DNA from: Gammaproteobacteria bacterium
GTDB lineage: Bacteria; Pseudomonadota; Gammaproteobacteria; SZUA-152
DNA: 64,000 nucleotides
NCBI GenBank assembly: GCA_011321815.1
Contig: DROS01000036.1
Location: 1-64,000 of the forward strand
Direction: 5' to 3'
This document shows positions 29,487-39,574 of this stretch, piece by piece (positions within the stretch are counted from its first letter, which is position 1; every line of letters starts with the position of its first letter). The notes below the pieces were generated by a model. That model worked only from the letters and a program-made list of their open reading frames with translations, was not told where the DNA came from and did no database searches. Made by a program: the position numbers and the translations under genes.

Positions 29487-30328
29487 GGTGTATTCCTCAC
29501 ATGAATTTCACGATAAAGCCGAATGGTTTCGCCGGTGCCCGCGTCAGCAATTTGTAAATCCACGCGTAACACACCTGTGGATTGCGGTGTGCCCGGAGTG
29601 TAAAAAAATGTCACCGCAGCGACGCCGTCTATTAATAAAGGATCACTGTTGCTCCAATCCACCGCGCCGTCATAATTTGTCAAGCCCGTGGCGGTGAACC
29701 AGCGCAGGTTGCTGCCACTCAGGCCGACTTCCACGGTTTGATCGATGATAGAGAAATGTTTTCCCGGGGATTCCATTGTAAATTGTTGTCCGCTAAAACT
29801 CAGAATCTGGCCATTGGTGGTGCCGTCATTTCCCGGGCCCACCGCTGTTGTTGCTGTGATGCCGGATATTGGTGTCGCTGTGTTTCCCGCCTGTAAATCG
29901 GCCGGCGATGTATTGGCAATTACCAGCACATCACCGGCCACATAATTTAAATTCGTGCCGACGATGTAAAGGCGGGTGAGATTGGCGTTTTTACGAAAGC
30001 GAAGATTGATGCGCGAAAATTCTGTACCAAAATTATCAAAACGTTCCACATAACGTCCTCCGGCACGGCTGCGGGCAAATTCAACACCCGTGCCGCCAGA
30101 AAGTACGGATAGGCTATTGGGCACAGCCTGGTGTACTTCACGGGCCAGTCTTTCCAATGCCAGGCGTCCTTTGGCCACCAGTTCTGCCCGTGCCTTGCTG
30201 TGTGTGTAAGCCTGCATGGCTTTGGCGATAAACGGGGTAAGAAGGCCGGCAATGATGCCCAGCAATACAATCACGCTGATCATTTCGATAAGTGTGAAAG
30301 CCTTTTGTCTGTTTTGTCGGAGTGGCAT
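29483..30328 (-). CDS. mshO: MSHA minor pilin MshO
   Basis: 281 residues. The prepilin leader and N-methylation site are in KAFTLIEMISVIVLLGIIAG (cleavage before the Phe; Glu at +5). The remainder is a large beta-rich globular domain with RLALERLAREVHQAVPNS, a typical PulJ/GspJ-type continuation. A minor pilin probably at the pilus tip. It overlaps mshD by one base (TGATG). Confidence 0.88.
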   Translation of the reverse strand: MPLRQNRQKAFTLIEMISVIVLLGIIAGLLTPFIAKAMQAYTHSKARAELVAKGRLALERLAREVHQAVPNSLSVLSGGTGVEFARSRAGGRYVERFDNFGTEFSRINLRFRKNANLTRLYIVGTNLNYVAGDVLVIANTSPADLQAGNTATPISGITATTAVGPGNDGTTNGQILSFSGQQFTMESPGKHFSIIDQTVEVGLSGSNLRWFTATGLTNYDGAVDWSNSDPLLIDGVAAVTFFYTPGTPQSTGVLRVDLQIADAGTGETIRLYREIHVRNTP

Positions 30329-30855
30329 CAGAAATTTATCCGATAAGCTGAAACAGAAATGGTTTCGTTGCTGGAAGAAGTGACGCTAACGGTAATCAGG
30401 CGTACATCTGCGGCAGGCACAGTATTCCAGTTTGCACCGGGCTGCACTACACTGACATCCACTGTATAGCCAGAATAACCGGGCATATCAGTGCCCGATG
30501 AATCCTGCGGTGGACTTTGATTAAGTCCGTGGTAGTCATCAATGTCATCATAAGTGGCGCGTGACTCGCCATCTGTGCCAATGGCTATCACGGCTGGTCC
30601 TGTGGCGCAGGCGCCACTGGCGGTATTGACGCAGCCGCCGCCAAGCGGTGTTGCTTCATTCCATTGTTTGCGCAGAATTTCATCCATAAAGGCATTGGCC
30701 ACTGCCTGTGCCTTTTGCCGCAGATACGGGCGATGGCTGTTGGCGATGTTATTCATAAACAGCGCTGTCATTCCTGCCATCATTGCGCCTACCAATACGA
30801 TAACAATGATTGTTTCGACCAGGGTGAAACCGGTTTGCCGATATTGTTTGTTCAT
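30328..30855 (-). CDS. mshD: MSHA minor pilin MshD
   Basis: 175 residues. The type IV prepilin leader is MNKQYRQTG followed by FTLVETIIVIVLVGAMM. The helix continues to NIANSHRPYLRQKAQAVANA, then a region with a probable disulfide (GGGCVNTASGACATG). The end is a beta region (RLITVSVTSSSNETISVSAYR) typical of MshD. Start and stop overlap its neighbours (ATGA with mshC, TGATG with mshO). Confidence 0.88.
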   Translation of the reverse strand: MNKQYRQTGFTLVETIIVIVLVGAMMAGMTALFMNNIANSHRPYLRQKAQAVANAFMDEILRKQWNEATPLGGGCVNTASGACATGPAVIAIGTDGESRATYDDIDDYHGLNQSPPQDSSGTDMPGYSGYTVDVSVVQPGANWNTVPAADVRLITVSVTSSSNETISVSAYRINF

Positions 30856-31304
30856 CGTGCAAACCCTGTAACATCTTCCACGGTTATGCTGTCGCTGTCC
30901 GATCCTTTGCTCAGTGTAATCGTCAACGGCGCACTCAGGCCCAGTGGATTTCCATAGGCATCAAAAACAATTGTGGCGGTGGTATCCAATGTGATGTCGG
31001 TCCAGGTTTTTGTGTAGCCCGTAGCACCGGTTAGCGGATGGGTAATTGCGGTACCGCCCTGAGTTACTGTATAGCCAGTGCCGTTAATCGCAATTTGATA
31101 ATTGCTCGCCCCGGAATGGCTCATGGATTTGCCCTGCGCATACCGGATGGCTTGCACCAGTTCGCCCGATGCGGCAACCACATCAAAAGTATTCCTGTTG
31201 AATTTACTGATGGCCAGTGCCGATAGTGCGCCCGTGATTACGATAACCATAATCAGCTCGACCAAAGTAAAACCGGACTGTCGCTTGTTAAATTTCCTGG
31301 CCAT
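30852..31304 (-). CDS. mshC: MSHA minor pilin MshC
   Basis: 150 residues from the ATG at 31304, which shares its A with the stop of the upstream giant gene (TGATG). Prepilin leader ARKFNKRQSG then FTLVELIMVIVITGALSALA. The globular part contains FDVVAASGELVQAIRYAQGKSMSHSG, a MshC/GspH-type helix. A six-residue upstream extension to 31322 is possible but unnecessary. Confidence 0.87.
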   Translation of the reverse strand: MARKFNKRQSGFTLVELIMVIVITGALSALAISKFNRNTFDVVAASGELVQAIRYAQGKSMSHSGASNYQIAINGTGYTVTQGGTAITHPLTGATGYTKTWTDITLDTTATIVFDAYGNPLGLSAPLTITLSKGSDSDSITVEDVTGFAR

Positions 31305-34300
31305 CAGGGGGATTCGCGCCAATATAAATAACGGTCGTCGCCACGAAAAATACCAAAGGTGGCTGTGGCCGAGGGGTTGTCGTCATAAAGGTTGCCGTCC
31401 AGAAGTTGATCGACTGCGTCGTAATCGTATTGCAACCAGCCGGGCCAGAGGGTGTTGATAATACTGCTGCCACCGGGGCTACCTGTGCCGGTGAGCGTCA
31501 ATGTCAGGTTGCCTGCGCCGTTGGTGAGCGTCACCGGGCTCGCAGGGGTGGGTGTGGCAGTGATGCTGGTATCGGTCTTGGTATAACTGTAGCTGGAGCA
31601 GGCGTCATCTGTGTTCAGTGTCCAGCCGCCACTGGCGTTAAAAAACCAGCTGTTGATCGGTATAAGCAGGCTGTCACCCAGCTGGCTCATGGTGCCATGC
31701 ACGTCCTGCGCAGATGCGCGACCAAAGCGTTGCAGATTACCGATGGGGTTGATGCTACGCGGCGTATCATTGGCGCTGGCTTCGCCATCGTTGACTGCGG
31801 TCAGCGAAATCGTCAAGTCGCTGGTGAAGGGGGCGACTTGCCCGGCGCGGCGCGCATAAACAAAGCTGTCTGCACTGCTGCCCCCAAGAGTAAAGGTCAG
31901 TGAGCCATTGGCATTGTCAATGCGAGAGAGGGTTCCCGCTGTTGCGGTCATTCCCAGTGCCAATACGCCATTTTCGTCTGACTGTGAATTGTCGGCAGTG
32001 GGATAACTGAGGTTGATGCCACCGATGGTCAGCCTGGCCCAGGCGCCTGTGTAATTGGCAGTCGTCGTATTTACCGCGCTTTCTGCCGTAGCGGTGACGG
32101 TGGGGTTACCCAGATAGCCGAAATCTTCACCCAGATAAGTAAACGCAGTACTGCTTGTGCAGGTGTTGGCAAAGCTGCCGTTGGTTGTGCTGGTAACAAA
32201 ATGGTCCGGGTAAAAACGGCCCACGTTGGCGCTGGTGGTTCCTGTAACATCCCCGCCCCCCAGGTAATCGCCGTCGGCCACATGGGGGGTAAGCGTGATG
32301 ATGCCGACTTCATCCCACCGAAAATCGGTACCGGTGTCGACGCCGGCAACAAAACCATCAAAACCGGTGATGAATGCAATGGCTGGATTATTCATTGCAC
32401 CGGCTGCCACCAATACCGGTGTTAGTGCGACGGACTCCGCAATGTTTTCCTGGCCGTAGTTTGGTGTCGCATTGCCCAGTGCATTCACGGCGGTTACTGT
32501 TACCGAAAAGGCATCCCCCGCCGCCATAAATGCAGCCCCGTTTTCGTCAACAGCGGTGCCAGGGTTTGCAAAATTGTCACTGCTGCGTTCAATTGAACTC
32601 AATATAAAATCAGCAGGTTTGACCACAAAGGCGTCACTGATGCCGCGAATGCCCGTGGGCAGGTCAGCTGTCACAGAGTCATCTTTCATGGCCAGAGTGA
32701 TTTGTCCTACATCCGCATAATTAACGGTAACCGCTGCCTGGCCGTTGGTGAATGTCACGGATTGTGCTGAACCGGCATCGGCGGTTATTTCATTGGCAAA
32801 GGCATTCACTGTATTGACAGTCACGGGCAGAGTGCCTGTGCCTGGATTATTGTATGTTGACCAGAATTTGAGATTCTTTGTGCCAGTGTATGCTTCAATA
32901 ATGCCGCATACCGGGTCAGTGGGTGTGACACCATAGGCTGCCAGATATAATGGAAAGTCACTGGCTGCCGTCTGTGCCGGAATCGTGGTATCAACAACAC
33001 CTGAGAACGGTACGGCCAGTGGTGATGCAGTGACGGTAAAACCATTGGGTGAAAATATCAGATTTCCTTCGGTATCATCATCACGGATGACGCCATCATA
33101 GACATCAACATCAATGCTGGCGGTACCACTCTGGTAATCGAGATCAAAAATGGCCACGCCATTGTCTGCCACATCAAATGTGTAAGTGGCCAAACCATCG
33201 TTGGCGGTGGCATCCGTAAAATTAGCTGCCGTTCCGGTATTCAGTGTCCAGGTACCAGTGCCGCTTTGTGTATCCAGTGCAATATTCCCGGTATAACCGG
33301 TATAAGTTGCACCACTGGATAATTTGGCGGTAACAGTAATGGTTTCTGCCAGACAATTAATGCCGGTGTTGTTATGTGAAATAACAAAATGATCCAGTGT
33401 TGAGCCGCAAGGATGCGTGGCGTTCATATCTGCCTGGATTTCAGCCTGGCTGCGCACGGTATTGTAAATACGCGCCTCATCAATGGAGCCATTGGCCGAA
33501 TTACCCGTCATGGGGCCCACTACGTACGAACTGCGATTGTCACCAAAATACAATGTATCCATCTCGCCTAATACGCCGTTGGTGGGGTAAGTCTGCGAGA
33601 CATCGAGATTGCCATTGATGTAAATTTGCAGCCGGTCGTTTGGCAGGTCCCAGGTAACGGCGATGTGCACCCACACATTGGCAGCAAAATTATTATTACC
33701 GCCTTCAGGTCGCCAGTCACCATCCACACTGTCTTCCAGACCAAAACTCAGGCGGCTGTTATTTTGCAGAGAGAGATAAAAATATTTTCCACTACTGGCA
33801 AGGGAGGCATCCATTAACTGGCGATCACCATTGTTGCCACCCCAGGGAACATTGCTTTTGTACCAAAAATCAATGGTGCCAACATTGCCAACATCGTTGT
33901 TGATATCAACGCCGGTATCAACAGCATCATAAACTGCGCTGGAGGTATTGGACGGAATATCGCCATAACCACAAGTACCCGGGCTGCCGGCAACGACCGG
34001 GTTTGTATTTGCCGGTACCGCCGCGCCAACGGCGACACCATGGTTAGCATTACCACTGCTGTCTATTACACTGCCCCAAGCCACATCATCCATGGCGTAA
34101 TAGGCCAGCGCATAGGTAGGGCAGGGGCGTGTTTCCGCCATGGCAACACCGACCTGTGCAGCACTGAGGGCTGCATTGTAAATACGCACTTCATCAATCA
34201 TGCCGTCAAACTCACGGCCACTAAAACCCTGGTCGGCGCCAAATTGCAACGGGTCATTATTGTTGATGAGATTTTCAGCATATGACCGTGATCCACGGTT

Positions 34301-35950
34301 AACGCCATTAATATAAATCACCTGGCGGCCACTGTTGGAATAAACAATGGCAATGTGATACCAGGTTCCGGGAGTCAGTGTTATGCCGCTGCTGTTAAAC
34401 TGGCGCGTGGCGCCATTGGCATTTTGCCACCACCAGTTAATGTTAGCACTGCTGTTGATGTGAAATTCATAATTCTCATCTTTGGAGAGAATACTCATCA
34501 ATCCACTACCCGGAATCGAGTTCGGTTTGATCCAGGTCATTACCGTCAGGCTATCAGAGATATCCAGTAGCGCATTATCGGCAACTTCCACGAAATCGGT
34601 GCTGCCGCCAAGTGCCGCACCATTGCACACCCGTGCCGGCGCCGTTGTTGCAGAAGAGCCGATGCGTACGCCATCGAGCCCATTGCCGGTACTGTCAATC
34701 ACCTCGCCCGCCACCCCCGCCCAACCAGCTTCATCCATACGCCACTCACCAACGGCAGAGGGCAGGGTCACGGGTGGTGTGCCATTGAACTCCACAACAA
34801 ACCAACCGATATCTGCCCGTTGTCCGGTAAAATTACGCCGCATGTCAATGGCGGTTGATGATAATCCCAGCGTTACTGAGCTGACACCAGTAATGTCATC
34901 GCCATTATAATTGTTCATGCCCATGTTCTGCCCGCTATAAGCTTGCACGGATGCAAATGCCACTGAACGATTGATATCTACAGTACTGATCGCAACAGTA
35001 TTTTGTGCGTCGCCACTGTTGAGGCGTTCACTGCCATGTTGTACAGAACTGCCATCATTCAATTCCACCACTTGCCAGACAATTTCGCTGATTCGATCAC
35101 CGACAGAATCACGGTCAACGCGCAACGTTGTGGCATTAATGAGTTGGGCGCGAATCATGCGTTCATCAACATCAGGGCCGGAATCCGGGCTGCGAAAGCC
35201 CACCAGGGCAAAACTGGCGGCAGTATTTACCGCCGTTGGCAACGTGATATTAACGCTGCCAGTACCGCTGGACATGGCAGAGCTACCCGTTTGCACATTA
35301 ATGTCTGCTGCATTGGTAAATTCCACCACCTGCCAGGCAATTATGTGGCTGCTATTGCCATTGCTTGCCTTGAATTGCACATTGTTATTGCTGGTCAGCC
35401 TGCCTGTAGTGGGGTCATCCGAACTCCAGATTGAATCCGTGTTGCGAGGTGTTTTTGAATACAGGACAAAAGCTTGGTTGGTGGAACTGACAGCAGTGAT
35501 CGGTACGTTCAGAGTCGAAGAGGTTTGATTCACTTCGCCACGTTGTACTGACACACCGGAGCTGAATTCCATCACATACCATTGGATATTAATGGTTGAC
35601 GTTTCATTGGTTACCCGCACAAATTCAACAGCCGTACCCGCAGTATTGATTCTGCCTCGTACTGTAGAACCGGGGGGGCGATTACTGGAGGAGCGGGTTT
35701 GAAACATCAAGAAAGATTTTCCGGGATCAACAGCGGTAATGCTCACCGATGTGGTACCGTTACCTGAACTGATTGCCGTACCACTTTGTACCTGATTAAG
35801 CGTGGCAGAGTTGACCGTGGAAAAAGCCACAGACAATGAGAAAAGCAAAGACACCCATAAAAGACAGACAGCCATATTTTTTGGCAAGACACCAATCTGA
35901 ACGGGTCTTTCCAGGATCATTGTTTTTTCATGGCACGTAAATCGAGTCAT
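31304..35950 (-). CDS. mshQ: Giant MshQ-like protein with LamG and DUF6701 domains
   Basis: 1548 residues from the ATG at 35950, just after the mshA terminator. Domains in order: signal peptide (CLLWVSLLFSLSVAFSTVNS); four tandem repeats of about 80 residues, each beginning VQ.G or similar and ending W.V.EF/L (to about 390); two LamG/concanavalin-like domains (about 400-610, with WIKPNSIPGSG and DGMIDEVRIYN; and about 630-840, with GSIDEARIYN); and a long C-terminal DUF6701 region ending WLQYDYDA..DDNPSATATFGIFRGDDRYLYWRE. DUF6701 is the hallmark of MshQ. Surface display and binding of glycans or a support is inferred from LamG. In Vibrio and Shewanella mshQ is last in the locus; here it lies between mshA and mshC. 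Confidence 0.85.
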   Translation of the reverse strand: MTRFTCHEKTMILERPVQIGVLPKNMAVCLLWVSLLFSLSVAFSTVNSATLNQVQSGTAISSGNGTTSVSITAVDPGKSFLMFQTRSSSNRPPGSTVRGRINTAGTAVEFVRVTNETSTINIQWYVMEFSSGVSVQRGEVNQTSSTLNVPITAVSSTNQAFVLYSKTPRNTDSIWSSDDPTTGRLTSNNNVQFKASNGNSSHIIAWQVVEFTNAADINVQTGSSAMSSGTGSVNITLPTAVNTAASFALVGFRSPDSGPDVDERMIRAQLINATTLRVDRDSVGDRISEIVWQVVELNDGSSVQHGSERLNSGDAQNTVAISTVDINRSVAFASVQAYSGQNMGMNNYNGDDITGVSSVTLGLSSTAIDMRRNFTGQRADIGWFVVEFNGTPPVTLPSAVGEWRMDEAGWAGVAGEVIDSTGNGLDGVRIGSSATTAPARVCNGAALGGSTDFVEVADNALLDISDSLTVMTWIKPNSIPGSGLMSILSKDENYEFHINSSANINWWWQNANGATRQFNSSGITLTPGTWYHIAIVYSNSGRQVIYINGVNRGSRSYAENLINNNDPLQFGADQGFSGREFDGMIDEVRIYNAALSAAQVGVAMAETRPCPTYALAYYAMDDVAWGSVIDSSGNANHGVAVGAAVPANTNPVVAGSPGTCGYGDIPSNTSSAVYDAVDTGVDINNDVGNVGTIDFWYKSNVPWGGNNGDRQLMDASLASSGKYFYLSLQNNSRLSFGLEDSVDGDWRPEGGNNNFAANVWVHIAVTWDLPNDRLQIYINGNLDVSQTYPTNGVLGEMDTLYFGDNRSSYVVGPMTGNSANGSIDEARIYNTVRSQAEIQADMNATHPCGSTLDHFVISHNNTGINCLAETITVTAKLSSGATYTGYTGNIALDTQSGTGTWTLNTGTAANFTDATANDGLATYTFDVADNGVAIFDLDYQSGTASIDVDVYDGVIRDDDTEGNLIFSPNGFTVTASPLAVPFSGVVDTTIPAQTAASDFPLYLAAYGVTPTDPVCGIIEAYTGTKNLKFWSTYNNPGTGTLPVTVNTVNAFANEITADAGSAQSVTFTNGQAAVTVNYADVGQITLAMKDDSVTADLPTGIRGISDAFVVKPADFILSSIERSSDNFANPGTAVDENGAAFMAAGDAFSVTVTAVNALGNATPNYGQENIAESVALTPVLVAAGAMNNPAIAFITGFDGFVAGVDTGTDFRWDEVGIITLTPHVADGDYLGGGDVTGTTSANVGRFYPDHFVTSTTNGSFANTCTSSTAFTYLGEDFGYLGNPTVTATAESAVNTTTANYTGAWARLTIGGINLSYPTADNSQSDENGVLALGMTATAGTLSRIDNANGSLTFTLGGSSADSFVYARRAGQVAPFTSDLTISLTAVNDGEASANDTPRSINPIGNLQRFGRASAQDVHGTMSQLGDSLLIPINSWFFNASGGWTLNTDDACSSYSYTKTDTSITATPTPASPVTLTNGAGNLTLTLTGTGSPGGSSIINTLWPGWLQYDYDAVDQLLDGNLYDDNPSATATFGIFRGDDRYLYWRESP

Positions 35951-35962
35951 GATATTCTTCCC

Positions 35963-36000
35963 AAAAAAACAAGCCAGGCAGCTTGCGCGGCCTGGCTTGT
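35963..36000 (-). terminator. Strong intrinsic terminator after mshA
   Basis: On the minus strand ACAAGCCAGGC pairs perfectly with GCCTGGCTTGT (11 bp; plus-strand arms 35990-36000 and 35969-35979) around a 10-base loop, followed by a run of seven Ts (35969-35963). It sits between the major pilin and the giant MshQ-like gene, so most mshA transcripts should end here with limited read-through to the minor pilin genes. That fits the much higher need for major pilin. Confidence 0.88.
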
Positions 36001-36058
36001 TTTCGGTAGTTTTCACGATATGGGCAACAGCGGCCCTGGTGATAAACCGGGCCGTTAA

Positions 36059-36493
36059 TTAACAACCTGTGCCAAGAACAGCACTGATAACCGGCGCAGC
36101 GGGGGCAACTGCTTCAGTATAAGTAAAGCTGCAAGTACCTGAGCCATTGGTAATGGTTAAAACAACAGGTGGACCAGGAACGGTTGAACCCTGAAAGTCC
36201 AGTCCGGCGCCTACGTTGAGGCCAGCCAGATTGACAATTGTGGCCGCATTAGGATAACCATTTTGATATGTTACAGGTGTACCTTCGATTACCGATGTGG
36301 TGTTATCAATTAAATATGCTGCATGAGCAATGGCCGCTGCGGAAGAGACTGCACCACGTGCTCCGGCAATAGATGCGCCCTCTGCGCGGGTAGACAGGTC
36401 GGCAAATTTTGGTAAAGCCGTTGCCGCCAGAATACCCAAAATCACAATCACCATCACCAGCTCAATGAGGGTAAAACCGCTTTGTTTCTTCAT
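36059..36493 (-). CDS. mshA: MSHA major pilin MshA
   Basis: 144 residues from the ATG at 36493, with GGAGAT 7 bases upstream. Prepilin peptide MKKQSG followed by FTLIELVMVIVILGILAATA with Glu at +5. Continues ALPKFADLSTRAEGASIAGARGA (split LPKFADLSTRA, then SIAGARGAVSSAA), which is the MshA family pattern. A C-terminal cysteine pair (GTCSFTYTE and the final GTGC) probably forms the pilin disulfide loop. It is followed by a strong terminator and has a 133-base upstream gap that probably holds its own promoter. Confidence 0.9.
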   Translation of the reverse strand: MKKQSGFTLIELVMVIVILGILAATALPKFADLSTRAEGASIAGARGAVSSAAAIAHAAYLIDNTTSVIEGTPVTYQNGYPNAATIVNLAGLNVGAGLDFQGSTVPGPPVVLTITNGSGTCSFTYTEAVAPAAPVISAVLGTGC

Positions 36494-36626
36494 GTCACTA
36501 TCTCCAACTTTATGTACTTTATGCGCTAATTGTTCGGGGCGGTTGTACCCAAAACTGCGCCGCCATAGCCCCATTCGTTGTAACTATCGGTCTTGCTTGA
36601 AAAAATCTTTACATATTATTGATTAT

Positions 36627-37847
36627 TTATTTAATAACCACTTCGGATAAATTCCACATGGGCAGAAACACACCCAGGGAAAGTACGAGTACAATGCCTG
36701 CAATTATCACTGTTAATATGGGCTCAATACGCGCACTGAGTTTGTTGATATCATTTTCCACTTCGGCCTCGTAAAATAAAGCAACTTCGGCCAGCAGCGT
36801 ATCAATGGAACCGGTTTCTTCACCCACCGCCATCATTTGCATTACCAAACCATCAAACAAACCGGTGGCCGCAGCAGTGCGTGTAATGGACTCTCCACGC
36901 TCGATACCCGTTTGCATACCCAGTAAACGTTCCTCTACATAGCGATTATCCAATGCTTTGGCTACCACGGTGAGTGCTGTAATCAGTGGTACTCCAGCTT
37001 TTATGGACATGGAAAAAAGCCGCGTAAAACGTGCCAGTGTGGCGCGATAGATAATGTCGCCAGCCAATGGTAGTTTGAGTTTTTGTTTGTCCCATCGATA
37101 GCGCCCATTATCAGTTTTTATGTAGTGCCGTACACTCAGCGTAGTGACCAGCAATACGCCCAGTAATTCTGGCCACCAGGTCACACTGAAATCTGAAACA
37201 TTCATCAGGACCAGGGTGGGCAGTGGCAATTCCGCTCCGAATTTGGCAAATACGCCCGCAAAAGATGGAATCACAAATAAATTGATAATGGCAATAGCGA
37301 TGGAAATTGCGATGAGTACAAAACCAGGATAGCGCAGCGCAGCTTTAATCTGGTCATGTGTGCGTTTGTCACGTTCTATATAACGCGCCAGCCGGTTAAA
37401 AATTTCATCCAATTGGCCTGTGGTTTCACCGATGCGGATCATTGATACATAAAATAACGAAAATATTTTTGGATGTTCATTAAACGATGTTGCCAGATCC
37501 CGGCCGGATTCCAGGCTTGTTGTTACACGGCGAATGGCTTCTGTCAGTGTGGTGTTTCTGGTGGATTGTGACAAGCCATGCATGGCGCTTAACAATGGAA
37601 CACCGGCTTTGGTGAGACTGTGCATTTGTCGGGAGAATTGAATGATATCGGTGTCCGTCACTTTTTCAGTAAAAAATTTACTGAAATCAATTTTAGTGGA
37701 TGCCCCGGTTTTTGCTGAATTGATGTCGATAGGAGTGATGCCATTTTCCAATAATTGTGAAGCCACCGCATCTGAACTCACCGCCTCCATAGTGCCCTCA
37801 ATGAGATCACCCCTATGACCACGCGCCTTGTATTGAAAGAATGGCAT
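36627..37847 (-). CDS. mshG: MSHA inner-membrane platform protein MshG
   Basis: 406 residues, PilC/GspF family. Two T2SSF domains (about 70-195 and 275-400) with MHSLTKAGVPLLSAM and FSMSIKAGVPLITAL as the matching family starts, and membrane helices near 170-190, 215-235 and 375-395. It forms the membrane base that passes ATPase motion to pilin assembly. It lies 18 bases after mshE. The small mshF gene that usually separates mshG from the pilins is absent. Confidence 0.92.
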   Translation of the reverse strand: MPFFQYKARGHRGDLIEGTMEAVSSDAVASQLLENGITPIDINSAKTGASTKIDFSKFFTEKVTDTDIIQFSRQMHSLTKAGVPLLSAMHGLSQSTRNTTLTEAIRRVTTSLESGRDLATSFNEHPKIFSLFYVSMIRIGETTGQLDEIFNRLARYIERDKRTHDQIKAALRYPGFVLIAISIAIAIINLFVIPSFAGVFAKFGAELPLPTLVLMNVSDFSVTWWPELLGVLLVTTLSVRHYIKTDNGRYRWDKQKLKLPLAGDIIYRATLARFTRLFSMSIKAGVPLITALTVVAKALDNRYVEERLLGMQTGIERGESITRTAAATGLFDGLVMQMMAVGEETGSIDTLLAEVALFYEAEVENDINKLSARIEPILTVIIAGIVLVLSLGVFLPMWNLSEVVIK

Positions 37848-37865
37848 CGTTTAAACCATCAATGC

Positions 37866-39572
37866 TCAATCAATCCAGCCACTGATACGGATAACTTCCG
37901 CAATAGAAGTTACACCCTGCTCAGCCAAGGTCAGGCTGTTTTTTAAAAGAGGAACGAATTGTTCCTGAGTCAACGCATGTTTTTTGAATGTTGCATAATC
38001 CTGATGGCGCAAGGCATCGGCAAGATCACCGGTAATATCCAGCATCTCGTGTACGGCGGCGCGCCCCCGGTAGCCGGTGTGTCCACAGGCAGAGCAACCG
38101 GTACCGTATTGGAATTTCATTTTTATGGCGCATTCTTCACCTACAGCCGCCTTCAGCCAAGCCAGTTGACCTGCGTCCGGATCATGGGCCGTAGTACATT
38201 TATCGCAGATACGCCGCACCAAGCGTTGCGCAACAATGGCGTGTACCGCCGAAGCTACCAAGAACCCTTCTACTCCCATGTCGACAAGCCGTAACGCCGT
38301 ACTGATGGCATCATTGGTATGCAATGTCGACATCACCAGGTGACCGGTAATCGACGCACGTAACGCGATTTCTGCCGTTTCCTGGTCACGAATCTCACCA
38401 ACGAGAATAATATCCGGGTCTTGCCGCAATGCGCTGCGCAACACCCGTGCAAAGTCCAGTCCCACCTTTTGATTGATCTGCACCTGATTAATACGAGGCA
38501 AACGATATTCCACCGGATCTTCCACGGTAATGATTTTTTTTTCCGGTGTGTTTAATTCATTTAATGCGGCATAAAGTGTCGTGGTTTTACCACTACCCGT
38601 CGGGCCGGTGACCAACAATAAACCGTGAGGGCGATGAATGGCTTTTCTCAGGCGGATTCGAATATCATCCGATAAACCAATTTTATCCAGCCCCTTTACA
38701 CTTGTGGAATGATCCAGCAGCCGCATTACCACGGCTTCACCATATTGTGTCGGCATAGTGGAAAATCGCACATCCACAGCCTTGTTTTTTAATTTGATAT
38801 TAAAACGGCCATCTTGTGGTAAGCGTCGCTCGGCGATATCCAGGCCAGCCATTAATTTCAGACGCGACACCAATGCAGGCACAATGGCTTTTTCATCCAT
38901 CACCTGCTCGTATAAAGCACCATCAACGCGACGGCGAATGCGTAACACGGTTTCGTCCGGCTCAATATGAATATCAGAGGCATTGGTTGCCATGGCCTCC
39001 TCAAATACAGTCTCTATCAAGCGTACTACTGGTGCGTCAGACTGGCTGACGACTTTGTCCAATGCCGCCAGATCAAAGACATTTTCCACCATGTCTTCGC
39101 CGATTTCTGTGGCAAGATTCTGTATTTCACTACCGTGCTGATAAATCCTGTCGATGGCGGCGACCAAATCCCCCTCTTTTACCACGGCAACCTTAATGGG
39201 GCCTTTTATCACCCGCACCAGATCATCGTAGGCAAAAATATTTGTCGGGTCGGCCATACCTACCAGCAAACCATCCGGTGTATCTTCCAATGCCAACGCA
39301 CGGAAACGACGGGCTGCCGTTTCCGGAAGTTTTTTCACTATATCCGGTTTGAACTGAAAAGTGCTTAAATCCACAAAAGGCACATTAAGCTGACGAGATA
39401 ACAAATCAAGTACGTCATCCTCTTTGACGTAACCATTTTCGATCAAGACACGGCCAAGCTTATGACCGGTTTTTTTCTGTTCATCCAGGGCCGCTGTCAA
39501 TTGGCCTTCAGAAATGAGTTTGTGCTCAACCAGCAAGTTACCCAGGCGAATACGCTTTATCTGTGCGGGCAT
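37866..39572 (-). CDS. mshE: MSHA extension ATPase MshE
   Basis: 568 residues, GspE/PilB-type hexameric ATPase. The N-terminal MshEN domain begins RLGNLLVEHKLISEGQL and includes the second repeat RVLIENGYVKEDDVLDLL; this domain binds cyclic di-GMP in the Vibrio protein. The ATPase core has the Walker A GPTGSGKTTT, an Asp box, Walker B-like DPDIILVGEIRD and the His box. Four zinc-binding cysteines are in RRICDKC and GCSACGHTG. It powers pilus extension. It lies 2 bases after mshN. Confidence 0.95.
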   Translation of the reverse strand: MPAQIKRIRLGNLLVEHKLISEGQLTAALDEQKKTGHKLGRVLIENGYVKEDDVLDLLSRQLNVPFVDLSTFQFKPDIVKKLPETAARRFRALALEDTPDGLLVGMADPTNIFAYDDLVRVIKGPIKVAVVKEGDLVAAIDRIYQHGSEIQNLATEIGEDMVENVFDLAALDKVVSQSDAPVVRLIETVFEEAMATNASDIHIEPDETVLRIRRRVDGALYEQVMDEKAIVPALVSRLKLMAGLDIAERRLPQDGRFNIKLKNKAVDVRFSTMPTQYGEAVVMRLLDHSTSVKGLDKIGLSDDIRIRLRKAIHRPHGLLLVTGPTGSGKTTTLYAALNELNTPEKKIITVEDPVEYRLPRINQVQINQKVGLDFARVLRSALRQDPDIILVGEIRDQETAEIALRASITGHLVMSTLHTNDAISTALRLVDMGVEGFLVASAVHAIVAQRLVRRICDKCTTAHDPDAGQLAWLKAAVGEECAIKMKFQYGTGCSACGHTGYRGRAAVHEMLDITGDLADALRHQDYATFKKHALTQEQFVPLLKNSLTLAEQGVTSIAEVIRISGWID

Positions 39573-39574
39573 GC

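Noticed and set aside
34971..35528. 185-codon plus-strand frame in the giant MshQ-like gene
   Set aside because: Antisense shadow of Ser/Thr/Val-rich repeats; the minus-strand frame has clear domains.
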